Assembly (NCBI GenBank): GCA_932521035.1
Contig: OW051497.1
Location: 12,696,603 to 12,760,602 of the forward strand
DNA from: Oscheius dolichura
Lineage: Eukaryota; Nematoda; Chromadorea; Rhabditida; Rhabditidae
DNA length: 64,000 bases
Reading direction: 5' to 3'
Shown: in pieces, positions 62,904 through 64,000 of the stretch
Layout: every line of letters begins with the position of its first letter
How positions within the stretch are numbered: the first letter of the stretch is position 1
Notes under the pieces: model-generated
The model's input: the letters and a program-made list of their open reading frames with translations, nothing else
Databases searched by the model: none
Told to the model about the DNA's origin: nothing
Program-made: the position numbers and the translations under genes

Positions 62904-64000
62904 GGGTTTAAGCCAATACAAGTCTCTTGGGCAATTTGAACAGGCCAGTACGGAATAAAAGCCTAATGATTGGAGAACGTTCGACCACTCTTCTTGTAGA
63001 GCTCGACGAGTAGAGTACGAATAATTTAAGATCGAATAGGGTTGTCTGACCGAATAGCGTTTTATAGCCCAAAAACTATTATAGTCCAAAAATAGGGTTT
63101 AAGCCAATACAAATCTCTTGGGCAATTTGAACAGGCCAGTACGGAATAAAAGCCCAATGATTGGAGAACGTTCGACCACTCTTCTTGTAGAGCTCGACGA
63201 GTAGAGTACGAATAATTCAAGATCGAATAGGGTTCGCTGAACAAATAGCGTTTTATAGCCCAAAAACTATTATAGTCCAAAAATAGGGTCTCTTGGGCAA
63301 TTTGAACAGGCCAGTACGGAATAAAAGCCTAATGATTGGAGAACGTTCGACCACTCTTCTTGTAGAGCTCGACGAGTAGAGTACGAATAATTTAAGATCG
63401 AATAGGGTTGTCTGACCGAATAGCGTTTTATAGCCCAAAAACTATTATAGTCCAAAAATAGGGTTTAAGCCAATACAAATCTCTTGGGCAATTTGAACAG
63501 GCCAGTACGGAATAAAAGCCCAATGATTGGAGAACGTTCGACCACTCTTCTTGTAGAGCTCGACGAGTAGAGTACGAATAATTCAAGATCGAATAGGGTT
63601 CGCTGAACAAATAGCGTTTTATAGCCCAAAAACTATTATAGTCCAAAAAATAGGTCTCTTGGGCAATTTGAACAGGCCAGTACGGAATAAAAGCCTAATG
63701 ATTGGAGAACGTTCGACCACTCTTCTTGTAGAGCTCGACGAGTAGAGTACGAATAATTTAAGATCGAATAGGGTTGTCTGACCGAATAGCGTTTTATAGC
63801 CCAAAAACTATTATAGTCCAAAAATAGGGTTTAAGCCAATACAAATCTCTTGGGCAATTTGAACAGGCCAGTACGGAATAAAAGCCCAATGATTGGAGAA
63901 CGTTCGACCACTCTTCTTGTAGAGCTCGACGAGTAGAGTACGAATAATTCAAGATCGAATAGGGTTCGCTGAACAAATAGCGTTTTATAGCCCAAAAACT
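62904..64000. repeat. Mixed block L-L-S-L-S and a partial L at the window end
   Basis: The last L stops after 179 of 191 bp. Monomers here often have AGCCCAATGATTGG (C for T), and the two S copies have S length but the GAACAGGCC and TAATGATTGG variants of L, so they look like separately derived or recombined short monomers. One boundary reads CCAAAAAATAGGTCTC (about 63645-63658), with one A more and one G fewer. Confidence 0.92.

Larger units (their letters stand above)
1..64000. repeat. Satellite DNA array filling the window
   Basis: The complete window is made of four repeated blocks: L monomers (191 bp), S monomers (175 bp), spacer A (163 bp) and insert B (656 bp plus a 124-bp tail shared with A). 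Adding 158 L, 117 S, 22 A, 12 B and six one-base insertions reproduces the distance from position 18 to 63821 exactly, so no unexplained single-copy sequence remains. Monomer sizes near one nucleosome repeat and nested higher-order units are typical of centromeric, pericentromeric or subtelomeric satellites. The genomic location and the species are not shown by the sequence. Both ends of the window fall inside repeat units, so the array is longer than 64 kb. Confidence 0.97.

Noticed and set aside
9..63976. Several hundred minus-strand reading frames of 60-114 codons with similar products
   Set aside because: They start with TTG, not ATG, follow the 175/191-bp monomers (neither divisible by three), stop within the next monomer and change frame each time. 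They are what any stop-poor satellite gives, not a gene family.
1..64000. rDNA intergenic spacer with promoter-like spacer repeats
   Set aside because: Subrepeats with spacer promoters look similar in outline, but no 18S, 5.8S or 28S sequence is present in 64 kb.
1..64000. CRISPR array
   Set aside because: The repeats are 175-191 bp and directly adjacent, without short unique spacers, and no cas-like gene is present.

Overview
The whole window is one block of satellite DNA. I can support no conventional gene, rRNA, tRNA or CRISPR array. The sequence divides, almost base for base, into four building blocks: a long monomer L (191 bp, 158 complete copies), a short monomer S (175 bp, 117 complete copies), a spacer A (163 bp, 22 complete copies) and a longer insert B (656 bp, 659 bp in the last copy, 12 copies). 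Each B is followed by the same 124-bp tail that forms the 3' part of A. Together with six single-base insertions inside monomers, these blocks account for every base from position 18 to 63821. The window opens inside a spacer/tail and closes inside an L monomer, so the array continues on both sides.

Organism: this is eukaryotic repetitive DNA, probably centromeric, pericentromeric, subtelomeric or sex-chromosome heterochromatin. The monomers are close to nucleosome-repeat size, higher-order repeats (HORs) are nested, and near-identical copies lie tens of kilobases apart. The sequence does not settle the lineage. L carries a telobox-like TAGGGTTTA and both monomers carry CAAAA motifs, which are frequent in plant satellites, but an invertebrate remains equally possible. 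Nothing looks bacterial. The many minus-strand reading frames begin with TTG, shift frame at each monomer and are shadows of the repeat.

Layout: 1-15491 is a regular region in which four-L blocks, A spacers and B inserts alternate, with B-to-B spacings of 2290, 3921, 3380 and 3380 bp. Positions 15492-29168 form a 13.7-kb mixed L/S tract without spacers, starting with 15 consecutive S monomers. Positions 29169-41825 are a more irregular zone with a private A variant (three copies) and a 2100-bp tandem unit. Positions 41826-54929 return to the regular L/A/B architecture and include a block of about 7 kb that repeats 8.9-15.9 kb at an offset of exactly 39438 bp. Positions 54930-61346 are a second S-rich tract (12 consecutive S). 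The remainder to 64000 holds one more A and B and a short mixed tract.

The elements do not work together as genes. The pattern is what repeated unequal exchange, conversion or amplification of modules would leave. The items most worth a second look are the B/A pair (shared tail, different left ends, a canonical TATA sequence created at the B/tail junction, a 133-codon reading frame kept open in 11 of 12 copies), the 16-bp length polymorphism that removes the telobox-like motif from all S monomers, and the nested higher-order units. B, A, L and S positions were derived by reading the sequence and were cross-checked by summing unit lengths. Sequence identity between distant copies was judged by eye, not by alignment.
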